From the NCBI GenBank assembly GCA_022788085.1, contig JALEWA010000004.1:1-64000 (forward strand): a DNA stretch of 64,000 bases, in the 5' to 3' direction. The DNA is from Lachnospiraceae bacterium (GTDB lineage Bacteria > Bacillota > Clostridia > Lachnospirales > Lachnospiraceae). Positions 55,222-64,000 of this stretch are shown here, one piece after another (position 1 is the stretch's first letter; the number at the start of each line of letters is the position of its first letter). The translations under genes and the position numbers were made by a program. A model generated the notes under the pieces. That model ran no database searches. It worked only from the letters and a program-made list of their open reading frames with translations, and had not been told where the DNA came from.

Positions 55222-56085
55222 TTAGCCCTTTACACTGCCAAGTGCTACACCTTGGACAATATGTTTGGAAAGGATTAAATATACAAGGATAACCGGGAAA
55301 ATAGAGAACGCTATCATCATATATACCTGCCCCATATCAAACTTAAGCCAGTCTGCACTACGAAGCTGTGCAATTAAAATAGGTAATGTCTTTTTCTTGT
55401 CATCATGAAGTACCAATGCCGGAATGAAGTAATTATTCCAGCTTGTTACGAATCCAAAAATCAACTGTACTGCAATCGCAGGCTTCATCAACGGAAATAC
55501 AATAGTATTAAAGGTCTTAAATTCGCCTGATCCATCAATTCTTGCGGCTTCTACCAAGGATAGTGGTAATGAACTTTCCATATACTGCTTGATGTAGAAG
55601 AAGGTTGCCGGTGATGCGATTGCCGGTACAATCAGTGGTATAAAGGAATTATCCAGATTCAGCTTACCGATCACCTGCAGAAAACCAAGCGCAGTTACCT
55701 GAGTTGGAATCATCATAATCATCAATATGAAAGTAAACATGAACTTCTTCAATTTAAAGTTGTATGCATGAATGGCATATGCCGTCATGGTTGAAAAATA
55801 TACCGATAATACTGTAGATAATGCTGCAATGACAAAGGAATTCAACATACCATTCCATACCGGCAGATTTCCCTGCATCATACTCTTCCAATTTTCCAGT
55901 ATATGCGTACTTGGAAGCGGTGTAAAACCTTTTGTCAGTTCTCCATGAGAACGTGTTGCGTTAATAAACAATACATAGAACCAGAACAGACACAGGAAGG
56001 AAACTAACACAAGTACTACATAGGCTACTGTTCTTCTTCCCTTTATGCCCATACCTTTTTCTGTTTTATAATTATTACTACTCAT
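55222..56085 (-). CDS. ABC sugar transporter permease, MalG type
   Basis: 287 residues with six membrane helices. The EAA-type loop reads EAARIDGSGEFKTFNTIVFPLMKPA (about 185-210), the contact with the ATPase. It is the last gene of the operon, 3 bp after the MalF-type permease gene, with an AGGAGG site. It works with the MalF-like protein and the lipoprotein encoded upstream to import oligosaccharides. No ATPase gene is present, so a shared MsmK-like ATPase encoded elsewhere is expected, as is usual in this group. Confidence 0.95.
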   Translation of the reverse strand: MSSNNYKTEKGMGIKGRRTVAYVVLVLVSFLCLFWFYVLFINATRSHGELTKGFTPLPSTHILENWKSMMQGNLPVWNGMLNSFVIAALSTVLSVYFSTMTAYAIHAYNFKLKKFMFTFILMIMMIPTQVTALGFLQVIGKLNLDNSFIPLIVPAIASPATFFYIKQYMESSLPLSLVEAARIDGSGEFKTFNTIVFPLMKPAIAVQLIFGFVTSWNNYFIPALVLHDDKKKTLPILIAQLRSADWLKFDMGQVYMMIAFSIFPVILVYLILSKHIVQGVALGSVKG

Positions 56086-56088
56086 TTT

Positions 56089-57003
56089 CTAGTCCTCCTT
56101 ATTACCATTTGACATCTTATAAACAATCATGCTCAAAATTCCTGTTACAATGAGCAGAAGGACTGATAATGCACCTGCCATACCATAATTCTTGCTGAAC
56201 AAATGCTTATTCAAATACATAATCAGTGTCATGGAGGAACGCATCGGCTCTCCACTTCCGTTTGTCAAAATCTGTGGTACATCGAACATTTGTAAACCAC
56301 CAATCAAGGATGTAATCATTACATAAACTAATATTGGTCTTAATAATGGTAACGTAATTTTAAAGAAAATCTGTTTCGATGTAGCACCGTCTACTTCTGC
56401 CGCTTCAAACAGGGAAGTATCAATTCCCATCATACCTGCCATCAGAAGAATGGTAGTATTACCAAACCACATGACAAAGTTCATAAAGGCAACAAGGCTT
56501 CTGGTTCCCCACACACTGGAAAAGAATTTAAATGGTTCTTCTCGAAGACCGGACTGAACCAGGATGGAATTTACAGGACCCCCATCAGAAAATAATGTAA
56601 AGAATAACATAGCAAATGCGGATGCCATAATCAGGTTCGGCAGGTAGATCACTGTCTTAAAAAAGCCCTGCCCTTTTAATCTCAGACTTGGATTCGAAAA
56701 CCATGATGCCAGTAATAGAGAAACAAGAATCTGCGGAACAAATCCCATTACCCACATAATCAAGGTGTTCTTTGCATAAATCCATAAGTCAGGATTACTT
56801 AAAATTGCTTCATAATTCTTAAGTCCTACATAATTTGGTCCTATCTGCGTCAAACCGGAACGATAATTCTCGTAAAAACTGTTTCCAATGGTTGTCACCA
56901 TCGGAACAAACTGAAACACCAGATAAACCACAATAAAGGGAATTAGAAAGATATACCCCCATTTATTATAGCTCACTACCTTACCTTTCTTTGCGCTCTT
57001 CAT
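56089..57003 (-). CDS. ABC sugar transporter permease, MalF type
   Basis: About 304 residues. It has an N-terminal cytoplasmic stretch, six membrane helices and the EAA loop EAAEVDGATSKQIFFKITLPLLRP (about 205-230). The ATG at 57003 has GGAGG 8 nt upstream; the in-frame ATG at 57018 lies before that site and is less likely. It forms the membrane channel with the MalG-like partner. A 187-bp gap with a strong hairpin separates it from the binding-protein gene, unlike the 3-bp gap downstream. Confidence 0.95.
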   Translation of the reverse strand: MKSAKKGKVVSYNKWGYIFLIPFIVVYLVFQFVPMVTTIGNSFYENYRSGLTQIGPNYVGLKNYEAILSNPDLWIYAKNTLIMWVMGFVPQILVSLLLASWFSNPSLRLKGQGFFKTVIYLPNLIMASAFAMLFFTLFSDGGPVNSILVQSGLREEPFKFFSSVWGTRSLVAFMNFVMWFGNTTILLMAGMMGIDTSLFEAAEVDGATSKQIFFKITLPLLRPILVYVMITSLIGGLQMFDVPQILTNGSGEPMRSSMTLIMYLNKHLFSKNYGMAGALSVLLLIVTGILSMIVYKMSNGNKED

Positions 57004-57029
57004 ATCTGCTTCCTCCATTTCATAATCTG

Positions 57030-57058
57030 TTCGTTACTGTTCACTCTGTCCAGTAACG
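57030..57058. repeat. Small dispersed hairpin repeat, copy 2 (upstream of permease gene)
   Basis: CGTTACTG (57032-57039) pairs with CAGTAACG (57051-57058) around the loop TTCACTCTGTC. It shares the stem and most of the loop with the copy at 53266-53294. Confidence 0.6.
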
Positions 57059-57157
57059 AGTAAATTTCTGATACAGAACTCGCAGCAGACCTTTTCGGTC
57101 TTTTATATCCTTCAAAAGTCTATTGCCGGTTCTGTATACCACATTACATTTCATATA

Positions 57158-57193
57158 TTGTGCCTGCCTGACACATTTCTCAGGCAGGCACAA
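57158..57193 (-). other. Strong intra-operon hairpin between binding-protein and permease genes
   Basis: A perfect 14-bp stem (57158-57171 with 57180-57193) has an 8-nt loop, 13 bp after the binding-protein stop. There is no T tract on the minus strand. Such hairpins often protect the upstream message so that more binding protein than permease is made; that role is inferred. Confidence 0.65.
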
Positions 57194-57205
57194 ATACAAT
57201 ACTTC

Positions 57206-58618
57206 TTAGTATGTCAGTTCCGGATACTTCTCTACTACTGCTTTATAGAATAAATCCTTTGCTTCATCTAAGGTTGCGTTACCTTCGAAGTAATTCTTCA
57301 TTGCTCTCTGGAACTCTTCATTACATCCCTGATCGTAAGCAGAGAGATTGCTTAAATCAAGTTCCTCTACACCTGCACAGTACATTCCTAATGGATTCTG
57401 TCCACCCAGAACAGCACTTGCATAGCTTGCATCTGTTGACATAGCATCCATAGCAGGCTTATTGTTTACAAAGTCATCATCCTGTACAACAATGTCCTTC
57501 ATAATTGCTTCATCACAAGTAAGCTTTAACATAATGTCTTTGATTGTTGCCGCATTATCTGTTCCTGCTGCTGCACAAATCCATGTACCGCCCCAAAAGA
57601 ATCCCTGTGGTCCTTCTGTTGCTGCCCAGCCGCCCTGGTTACCAATACTTCCTTCCTGATCTGCTGCCATACAGAAGTTGATTAACCAAGCTGGTCCAAA
57701 GTAGCTGAATACCTTTCCTTCCGGATAGAAGCCCTTTGACCAGTCATCACTCCAAATGTCATGTGTTCCGACTTCACCGGCATCTACTAATTCCTTAGAA
57801 ATTTCAACCCACTTCATAATGTTTTCATCTATGTTGATTTTTCCATCTACAACCCACTTTGATGTAACATTGTTAGAATATACACGATATGCATCATTTG
57901 CAGAAGAGTTAATCTGATAGCCTGCTGCCTTTAATTCATCTGCTGTTGCCTTGTATGTATCCCAGTCAGCTACTTTCTTCTGTACTTCTGCCGGTTCGTC
58001 TGTTCCAAATACTTCCTTGGCAATTTCACGGCTATAGAACATAACGCCCGGACATCCCTGCCATGAAAGCCCCTTTAATACGCCATTGCTGTCTGTAACG
58101 ATATCTTTTGTATACTGATACTGATTTGCTGTATCTGCATCTGTAATACCTAAATCAGCGATTGGCATTGTCGCATCTGAATCTACATACTTTAATGCAT
58201 AGTCTGCTTCGATTAAGAATAAATCAACCTTTTCATCTGTTGAAGCATTAGCCTGATTGAGCAATGCTTCATCAAGGTTATTCTGATAAGCATTATCTGC
58301 GTTTGGAGTAATGTTCCAAACAACCTGTACATCACCGATCGTACCATGTGTAGCATCTACTTCTGTATATCCGGGATAATGTGCCTTTACACGTCTCTGG
58401 AACTCATCATTCCAACAGTAAACATTTAATACCTTTCCTTCTTCTGCTGCCTCGGTAACGGTATTGTCTGCTGCTGTCGTGTTGTCAGCTTCCTTTTCTG
58501 TTGTTGTTCCTGCCTCTGTAGCAGTTGTTGTACCTGCTGCTTCCTTGTTACCACATCCGGTAACCATTCCTGCAACCATTGTTACTGCAAGTAAAGTACT
58601 TAATACTTTTCTTTTCAT
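57206..58618 (-). CDS. ABC transporter sugar-binding lipoprotein
   Basis: 470 residues with a lipoprotein signal (lipobox VTGC near residue 22), then a Thr/Glu/Ala-rich linker to about residue 60 and a family-1-type extracellular solute-binding fold. Aromatic residues typical of carbohydrate contacts (FFWGGTW, YFGPAWL) are present. It captures sugars, probably cello- or gluco-oligosaccharides released by the GH16 enzyme, for the permeases encoded downstream. It has its own promoter in the gap after the GH94 gene. The order GH16-GH94-binding protein-permeases supports a beta-glucan role. Exact ligand unknown. Confidence 0.93.
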   Translation of the reverse strand: MKRKVLSTLLAVTMVAGMVTGCGNKEAAGTTTATEAGTTTEKEADNTTAADNTVTEAAEEGKVLNVYCWNDEFQRRVKAHYPGYTEVDATHGTIGDVQVVWNITPNADNAYQNNLDEALLNQANASTDEKVDLFLIEADYALKYVDSDATMPIADLGITDADTANQYQYTKDIVTDSNGVLKGLSWQGCPGVMFYSREIAKEVFGTDEPAEVQKKVADWDTYKATADELKAAGYQINSSANDAYRVYSNNVTSKWVVDGKINIDENIMKWVEISKELVDAGEVGTHDIWSDDWSKGFYPEGKVFSYFGPAWLINFCMAADQEGSIGNQGGWAATEGPQGFFWGGTWICAAAGTDNAATIKDIMLKLTCDEAIMKDIVVQDDDFVNNKPAMDAMSTDASYASAVLGGQNPLGMYCAGVEELDLSNLSAYDQGCNEEFQRAMKNYFEGNATLDEAKDLFYKAVVEKYPELTY

Positions 58619-58691
58619 CTTTAATTCCTCCCTTAAATATTGGTAAGATGTTTTGCTTTACATGACCTATTATAGCTATATACATGTTCGC

Positions 58692-58721
58692 ATTATATTA
58701 AATTGATTGAAAAAATATCAA
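58692..58721 (-). promoter_or_regulatory. Internal promoter before the sugar-binding lipoprotein gene
   Basis: On the minus strand, -35 TTGATA (58716-58721), 18-bp spacer and perfect -10 TATAAT (58692-58697), about 75 bp before the start codon. It lets the transporter genes be transcribed without GH16-GH94. Confidence 0.65.
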
Positions 58722-58745
58722 ATTCATGTCCTACATTTTTTATTC

Positions 58746-61160
58746 TTATGACATGATTACTTCAACCTCTGTTTTTGCTTCCAGCAGACTTTCAGGAAGG
58801 TAATTTCCTTCTACTTCCCTGCCATTTACAATCAGCTTCTTAACACCGGATTCTACATGTCCCGGATTCTTTACAAGAATATGCAAGTGCTTACCCCTGA
58901 ACTCCTTGTTGATTTCAACATTATCCCATTCTCTTGGAATAGAAGGCGCAATCTTTAAGCCATAAAAGTCAGGACGCATTCCTAAGATACCTTCCACGCA
59001 GCCTACCATAATGGTAGATGCTGTACCTGTCAGCCAATGTACATGGGAACGTCCAAAGTATGGGCTGTGCTTTCCTTCTGTGAACTGTCCATAGCAATAT
59101 GGTTCAAGAACACGTACTTCTGCCTTATCATTCTGCGCTGCAGGAGCATTCTCCATAAAGTAGTTAAATGCTCTTTCACCATGGCCAAGCAATGCTTCCG
59201 CAAGAATCAGCCAGCCTTGTGACTGTGAGAAGATACCTGCATTTTCCTTCGTACCTGCATTATAGATTACTGCAAGTGCACCATCGAATGCTTCTGTATG
59301 GTATGGAGGATCCATAAGAATTGCTCCATATGCTGTATTTAACTTCGTAAATACATTCTCCATAGCTATTTGGGCCTGTTCTTTGGTTGCAAAACCACTG
59401 ATTACACTCCAGCTTTGCGGATTCAACCACATATTAGCCTCTTTATCTGTTCTACGTCCGATTGCTTCGCCTTCTTCTGTATATCCACGAATAAATCTAT
59501 CTTCATTCCAGCAAGTCTCTTCTATGATTTCACGAAGATTCTTCTGGCTTTCTTCAAGGTACCGGATGTAATCGGTATCTTTCTTATATTCTGCAAACTG
59601 CTTCAAAATGGTCATGGCATAATAGAACTGAAGAGCAACGAATGCAGACTCTCCATTCTTGCCAAGTCTGAGACAGTCATTCCAGTCTGCATATAAACCT
59701 GCAGGCATACCATGCGGTCCCAGATGATTCATGGAGAAATCAATAGCACGTTTTAAATGTTCATATACAGTTCCTTCATCTTTATTGGCAAAAGGAATTA
59801 CTTCATCAATAAAAGCAAGATTTCCTGTTTCAGAAATATATTTGTAAACGGTTGGGAATAACCATAATGCATCATCTGCTCTATAGGCAGGATGTCCTGT
59901 TTCTTTTACATAGGAAGCATCATCCGGTGTATCCTCATGTCCCGGATTATGAGTAAACTTAACAAGTGGAAGTCCTCCACCATTGTTTACCTGCGCAGAG
60001 AGCATGAAACGAATCTTCTCCACAGCCATCTCCGGTGCCAGGTGAATAATACCCTGAATATCCTGAACCGTATCACGATATCCATATCCGTTTCTTAATC
60101 CGCAGTAGATAAAGGACGCTGCCCTTGACCAGATAAATGTCATAAAACAGTTGTATGCATTCCATGTATTAATCATGGTGTTGAATTCGGAACTTGGTGT
60201 CTTTATCTGGAAACGGGAGAACTTTCCATGCCAGAAGGAAATCAGTTCTTCTAATTCCTTTGCACATGCCTGTCCGGGATTCTCATAATTCCTCATGATT
60301 TCGGCAGCTTCCTCATCATATTTCATACCTAATACAAATGCGACAGACTTCGTCTCACCCGGCTGTAAGGTTATTTTTGCAGAAAGAGCACCACACCCAT
60401 TTCCGCTATAGTTAAGCTCATTACTAAGTTCACCCTTCTCTACACCAACGGGATTTCCATATCCATGATATCTTCCTATGAACTTTTCCTTATCACCACA
60501 GTAAGAAGAAACTTCTGCACCACATAAGCCAAAGAAACGCTCAACTACAATTTTCTCATCAACCTCCTTGCCTTCCTCAAGTCCGTCAAGATTACCGTGA
60601 ATCAACTGTCTGATGCGATTCTCATGAAATACAGTTCTTGTAATGAACTGTGAATACTGTAAATTAACCTGATCCTGTTCATAGTTGCTGTTATTCGTAA
60701 ACTCTGCATATCCTGTAATGGTAAGACTTCTTACTTGATCAGAGTTATTGGTTACTGTAAGATTCCATACTTCATAGGATTTATCAAGCGGAACATAATA
60801 GAGTGCTTCGGAATGGATTCCGCTATAATCTGCAAGCATCTTCGTATATGCCATACCATGATGGCATTCACTCTTATAGCTCTCTAAATCCTTTCCTACC
60901 GGCTGCCACGATGCTGACCAGTAATCCTTACTGTCATTATCACGAAGATAGATATATCTTCCCGGCTGGTCAAAGTTATTAAATACATATCTTAATATCC
61001 TTCCGTTTGCACCGGATTTTGCAAAGCTGTAACCACCTGCATTATTCGATATGATTGCACCATACTCAGGCGAACCAAGATAGTTCGCCCAAGGTGCCGG
61101 TGTATCCGGTCTGGTAATTACATATTCTCTTTTTGCGTCATCAAAATAACCATATTGCAT
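58746..61160 (-). CDS. GH94 glycoside phosphorylase (cellobiose/chitobiose phosphorylase type)
   Basis: 804 residues. GH94 enzymes split a beta-linked disaccharide with phosphate into a sugar 1-phosphate and a free sugar in the cytoplasm, saving ATP. A beta-sandwich N-terminal domain (start YGYFDD...YVITRPDTPAPWANYLG) leads to an (alpha/alpha)6 barrel. The catalytic Asp lies in ADWNDCLRLG (about residue 493), with the phosphate-site region near LTGTAST. AAAGGAG lies 9 nt before the ATG. It follows the GH16 gene by 26 bp. Context favours a beta-glucan-derived substrate such as cellobiose or laminaribiose, but the family also includes chitobiose enzymes, so specificity is not assigned. Confidence 0.93.
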   Translation of the reverse strand: MQYGYFDDAKREYVITRPDTPAPWANYLGSPEYGAIISNNAGGYSFAKSGANGRILRYVFNNFDQPGRYIYLRDNDSKDYWSASWQPVGKDLESYKSECHHGMAYTKMLADYSGIHSEALYYVPLDKSYEVWNLTVTNNSDQVRSLTITGYAEFTNNSNYEQDQVNLQYSQFITRTVFHENRIRQLIHGNLDGLEEGKEVDEKIVVERFFGLCGAEVSSYCGDKEKFIGRYHGYGNPVGVEKGELSNELNYSGNGCGALSAKITLQPGETKSVAFVLGMKYDEEAAEIMRNYENPGQACAKELEELISFWHGKFSRFQIKTPSSEFNTMINTWNAYNCFMTFIWSRAASFIYCGLRNGYGYRDTVQDIQGIIHLAPEMAVEKIRFMLSAQVNNGGGLPLVKFTHNPGHEDTPDDASYVKETGHPAYRADDALWLFPTVYKYISETGNLAFIDEVIPFANKDEGTVYEHLKRAIDFSMNHLGPHGMPAGLYADWNDCLRLGKNGESAFVALQFYYAMTILKQFAEYKKDTDYIRYLEESQKNLREIIEETCWNEDRFIRGYTEEGEAIGRRTDKEANMWLNPQSWSVISGFATKEQAQIAMENVFTKLNTAYGAILMDPPYHTEAFDGALAVIYNAGTKENAGIFSQSQGWLILAEALLGHGERAFNYFMENAPAAQNDKAEVRVLEPYCYGQFTEGKHSPYFGRSHVHWLTGTASTIMVGCVEGILGMRPDFYGLKIAPSIPREWDNVEINKEFRGKHLHILVKNPGHVESGVKKLIVNGREVEGNYLPESLLEAKTEVEVIMS

Positions 61161-61186
61161 ATTTTGTTTCTCCTTTATATAAAACT

Positions 61187-64000
61187 TTATTCGTTACCTG
61201 ATTCTTCTTCGGAACCTTCTTCTGTTTTTGCATCAAGCTGCTTGGTTTCATTCTTTTCCTTCTTAGATTCCTCTTCATATACATTTGTTTCATCCTCAGA
61301 AGATGTCTCGTTCTTTGCTTCTTCTAAGGCAGAGGTATCTTCCTTTTGATCTGTAGCTTTTTTGTCTTCAGAAGTTACGTCCTCTGATGTATTTTCTTCC
61401 AATGACTCCTCTTCTTCCAATGTCAGTTCCTCTGATGTAGTCTCTTCTTCCGATGTCAATTCCTCTTCATAAGCTGTTGCTTCATCAAGAATCATCTCTA
61501 ATTCTTTCTTATTATTTATTTTGCGTGCCTGATATGTAGATACCTGGTTCAAACTGATATCATCAATTTCAATAGTAGATGTAGGGGTATCCTTTCCATC
61601 CATGATTCCCATCGACAGTACAAAGGTAATATTTGTATCTGTTTCTTTATCAATATACAGAGGTATTACTACTTTCTTCTCTTCATCCTTTGCAAGTTCA
61701 ATATCAGCTCCGCCATACCAGTCATAGGTTTCTGTGAGTAAAGCTGCCTTTACCGTTCGTGCTTCATCAGATTTCAATTTCAGGCATAACTCATAGTTCT
61801 TTCCGTTTTCCAGAGTCAGTCCTGACTGCTTTAACTGTATATGCCATTCCTGCTCACCTACATTTGTGATGCGATATACTGCCTTACCATCCTCAAAGCT
61901 TGCTGTTGCTTCTCCCGGTGCTGTAATGGCATTAATCCAATTATCAGCTCCCTTAGAAAAGTCTCCATTTACCAACAGACCATCCTTATTACCCTCTTCG
62001 TCCTTATTATCCTGTTTTGTCTGTTTTTTGATGCTGATATCATCAATCTCTATGGTAGATGCAGGGGTATCCTTTCCATCAATGATTCCCATCGACAATA
62101 CAAAGGTAATGTTCGTATCTGTCTCCTTATCAACAGAAATCGTTACATTTACTTCCTTTTCCTCATTCTGCTTTAAGTCAATATCTGCTCCACCGTACCA
62201 ATCATAAGTCTCTGTAAGTAAAGCTGCCTTGATTGTTCTTGCTTTGTCAGATTTCACCTTGAAACTTAGCTCGTAAGTACTTCCCTTTTCCAAAGTCAGA
62301 CCAGACTGTTTAAGCTGTACATTCCAATCTGCAGTTCCTACGTTCTTTATCTGATATACTGCCCTGCCATCTTCAAAACTTACATCTGCCTCGCCCGGAG
62401 CAGTAATTGCATTTTCCCAATTCTCCTGTCCCTTGGTAAAATCTCCATTTTGTATCAGTTCATCTCCTACAGGCTTCTCAGACTGCTTAGGTTCTTCTGT
62501 TTCTTCCAAAGTAATATTATCAATGAAAACGGTATGCTTATCTGTAATGCGTTTTCCGTTTACAGCACCCATAGATATACTCAGGATAGTCTGCTCGTCC
62601 GTATCATTCTTCATCTTGAATACATGCTCATACGTCTGATAATCACTACTTACATCAATCTTCTGAGTTCCTGAATACGGTATCCAGTTATCGTCACCAG
62701 ATCCATCTCTTTGTAAAGCATACATAATCGTACGATCCAAATTGGATTTCGCATCAAAAGTAATCTTGTACCACTTACCCTCTTCCAGCTTAATATTGTT
62801 CTGCTTGAGCTGGATCATCCAATCCTGATCGCCTGTATCCTCAATAGTGAATCCCATAGCAGCATTTTCTGTTAACTCGTCAACGCCATAGGATGCCTTG
62901 GCAGATTCATTGATATATGCTTCATAGCCAACCATACCGTTAACAAAATCGCCATTCACAATCATTCCATCTTCCTGAATACGCACGTTGTCAATGTAGG
63001 TTGTACCTGATACACCTAATAAGAACTCCAAATCAGTTCCCTTCAAGCTGCTGTCAGTATCAAATACAAAGCTGTATGTCTTTTTCTCTTTCGAAATTGC
63101 TACGTTAAAGGTCTTTCCTGCCAGTCTTACCTTAATATTCTTTGTCTCATTACCATAAGCATCAAAAGTAAATTTATATGTCTTTCCACCAGAAAGAGCT
63201 ATGGGTGACTGTTTTAAAATTACATCTTCCAGAGCTGTTACTGTTGATGGTACTTCTGCCTTAAATTCTCTTAACAGATTCACATTTGATACAGATAACT
63301 TAGCGCCTTCACATTGATTCTTAGTCTCCCAGTAATCCATACGACCTGCTCCTTCATTGAAGGAACCGTTATATACATAATTTCCATCCGGTAATACACT
63401 CTTTGCCTCATCCTTGAGTGTGATCTTCTCAACCTTTTCCACACGTACATTGTCGATATGTACCGTAGCAGTTGATTTCTGGTTGCCAAGATTGAACTCT
63501 ACCCTGCCATTCGCATCACTGTCTGCTGTCATATCAAATTCAAAGCTGTAACTCTTTGGCTGTGTTGTCAGATTGATTTTGGTATCTGCAAAATATCTGC
63601 TATAATTCAAATCCGGTGCAGTAACACTTGTAATCAGAGTTCTTGCTTCATCAGCATATGCATCAAAGGACAATTTGTACTTCCAGCCCTTTTCAAAAGG
63701 AACACTTCCCTGAACCATCTGAATACTGTAATCAGCCGTTCCTTCCTTTTCTGTCTTAATCTGTAATTCCTCATCCGCAACCTCTGCTGTTCCTACACCG
63801 CCAAGCACCGTGAGAAACTCCCAGTCTTTTCCATCACTCAGCGACTCCTTTTTTGAGAAATCACCGTTATTCAGATAATTTCCTGTCTTATCAGGGTCTC
63901 TGAGCACTACTTCTGTAACAGGCTTCTTTACATTTTCATCGTATTCGTCCTTTTGATAAACTCTGACATAATCTACAACAAGTCTTGCATTCTCTTCAAA
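61187..64000 (-). CDS. Secreted GH16-type beta-glucanase with tandem CBM4/9-like modules (5' end outside window)
   Basis: 937 residues are visible; the N-terminus and catalytic centre lie beyond position 64000. The first visible residues, RLVVDYVRVYQKDEYDE, are the typical last strand of a GH16 domain. Five CBM4/9-like modules follow, each starting with an NGDF or NGSF motif and containing KxxxYxLxFxxxS/AD.xRT segments. They begin at about 63880, 63370, 62965, 62470 and 61985. The last two are nearly identical. A long acidic Glu/Ser/Thr-rich tail (about the last 100 residues) ends without a sorting motif or helix. It is probably extracellular, binding and cutting beta-1,3/1,4-glucan for the GH94 and ABC importer encoded downstream. 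Confidence 0.85.
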   Translation of the reverse strand, partial: FEENARLVVDYVRVYQKDEYDENVKKPVTEVVLRDPDKTGNYLNNGDFSKKESLSDGKDWEFLTVLGGVGTAEVADEELQIKTEKEGTADYSIQMVQGSVPFEKGWKYKLSFDAYADEARTLITSVTAPDLNYSRYFADTKINLTTQPKSYSFEFDMTADSDANGRVEFNLGNQKSTATVHIDNVRVEKVEKITLKDEAKSVLPDGNYVYNGSFNEGAGRMDYWETKNQCEGAKLSVSNVNLLREFKAEVPSTVTALEDVILKQSPIALSGGKTYKFTFDAYGNETKNIKVRLAGKTFNVAISKEKKTYSFVFDTDSSLKGTDLEFLLGVSGTTYIDNVRIQEDGMIVNGDFVNGMVGYEAYINESAKASYGVDELTENAAMGFTIEDTGDQDWMIQLKQNNIKLEEGKWYKITFDAKSNLDRTIMYALQRDGSGDDNWIPYSGTQKIDVSSDYQTYEHVFKMKNDTDEQTILSISMGAVNGKRITDKHTVFIDNITLEETEEPKQSEKPVGDELIQNGDFTKGQENWENAITAPGEADVSFEDGRAVYQIKNVGTADWNVQLKQSGLTLEKGSTYELSFKVKSDKARTIKAALLTETYDWYGGADIDLKQNEEKEVNVTISVDKETDTNITFVLSMGIIDGKDTPASTIEIDDISIKKQTKQDNKDEEGNKDGLLVNGDFSKGADNWINAITAPGEATASFEDGKAVYRITNVGEQEWHIQLKQSGLTLENGKNYELCLKLKSDEARTVKAALLTETYDWYGGADIELAKDEEKKVVIPLYIDKETDTNITFVLSMGIMDGKDTPTSTIEIDDISLNQVSTYQARKINNKKELEMILDEATAYEEELTSEEETTSEELTLEEEESLEENTSEDVTSEDKKATDQKEDTSALEEAKNETSSEDETNVYEEESKKEKNETKQLDAKTEEGSEEESGNE
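61540..62475. repeat. Tandem duplication of a CBM module in the GH16 gene
   Basis: Two units of about 475 bp (roughly 61540-62000 and 62015-62475) are highly similar at the DNA level. For example, the stretch around 61563-61625 recurs around 62038-62100 with a few substitutions. They encode the fourth and fifth modules and suggest a fairly recent internal duplication. Confidence 0.75.

Noticed and set aside
1-64000. CRISPR array, prophage, insertion sequence, tRNA or rRNA gene
   Set aside because: No regularly spaced repeats, transposase or integrase genes, cloverleaf or ribosomal RNA sequence were seen.

Overview
The window looks like a low-GC Gram-positive gut anaerobe of the Lachnospiraceae (Roseburia/Agathobacter/Lachnospira-like). 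This is inferred from strong AGGAGG-type ribosome binding sites, spore-coat-like genes, an [FeFe]-hydrogenase, ABC sugar importers without a local ATPase, DHHW/MBOAT surface-modification genes, and many plant-glycan and glycogen enzymes. No rRNA, tRNA, insertion sequence, prophage or CRISPR array was seen.

Layout. 0-2.2 kb: 3' end of a two-gene operon (two-helix membrane protein, then a membrane-anchored substrate-binding/VWA protein cut by the window edge). 2.3-5.8 kb: glycogen phosphorylase and a LacI regulator with tandem operators. 5.9-9.4 kb: a stand-alone CheY, a BcsA-like glycosyltransferase whose catalytic motifs look lost, and a class B sortase. 9.4-11.5 kb: GH13 glycogen-debranching enzyme. 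11.8-15.4 kb: uronate catabolism (kduI divergent from lacI-uxaC). 15.4-22.8 kb: six tightly spaced leftward genes: DUF4358 lipoprotein, MBOAT, DHHW, ROK sugar kinase, GH2, DHH phosphoesterase. 23.0-24.6 kb: two small coat-like proteins and a DegV protein. 24.7-28.9 kb: a second, rightward copy of the MBOAT cassette (SGNH hydrolase, DUF4358 lipoprotein, MBOAT, DHHW). 28.9-36.3 kb: a 1631-residue GLUG-repeat surface protein translationally coupled to an MMPL/RND transporter. 36.4-42.7 kb: a decayed region holding a YbaK/ProX remnant, a frameshifted and deleted GH31, an intact-looking GH74 and a deleted GH35, probably the ruin of a xyloglucan-utilisation locus. 42.7-46.1 kb: hybrid histidine kinase and a DUF4422 glycosyltransferase-like protein. 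46.2-49.7 kb: [FeFe]-hydrogenase with a NuoF/GltD-like flavoprotein. 50.1-55.1 kb: two GGDEF-EAL proteins with degenerate GGDEF motifs around an M18 aminopeptidase. 55.2-64.0 kb: a beta-glucan operon: secreted GH16 with tandem CBMs (5' end outside the window), GH94 phosphorylase, substrate-binding lipoprotein and two permeases.

How the parts fit. The enzymes describe a cell that takes up plant-wall oligosaccharides (beta-glucan, formerly xyloglucan, pectic uronates), cleaves some by phosphorolysis, stores and mobilises glycogen, and disposes of electrons as H2. Carbon-source control is visible as LacI genes, LacI-type palindromes and a perfect CcpA cre site upstream of the hydrogenase operon. 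A c-di-GMP theme is suggested by two likely phosphodiesterases and a PilZ-bearing pseudo-synthase.

The best candidate for an undescribed system is the pair of head-to-head DUF4358-MBOAT-DHHW cassettes, which look like two parallel machines for acylating an extracellular polymer.
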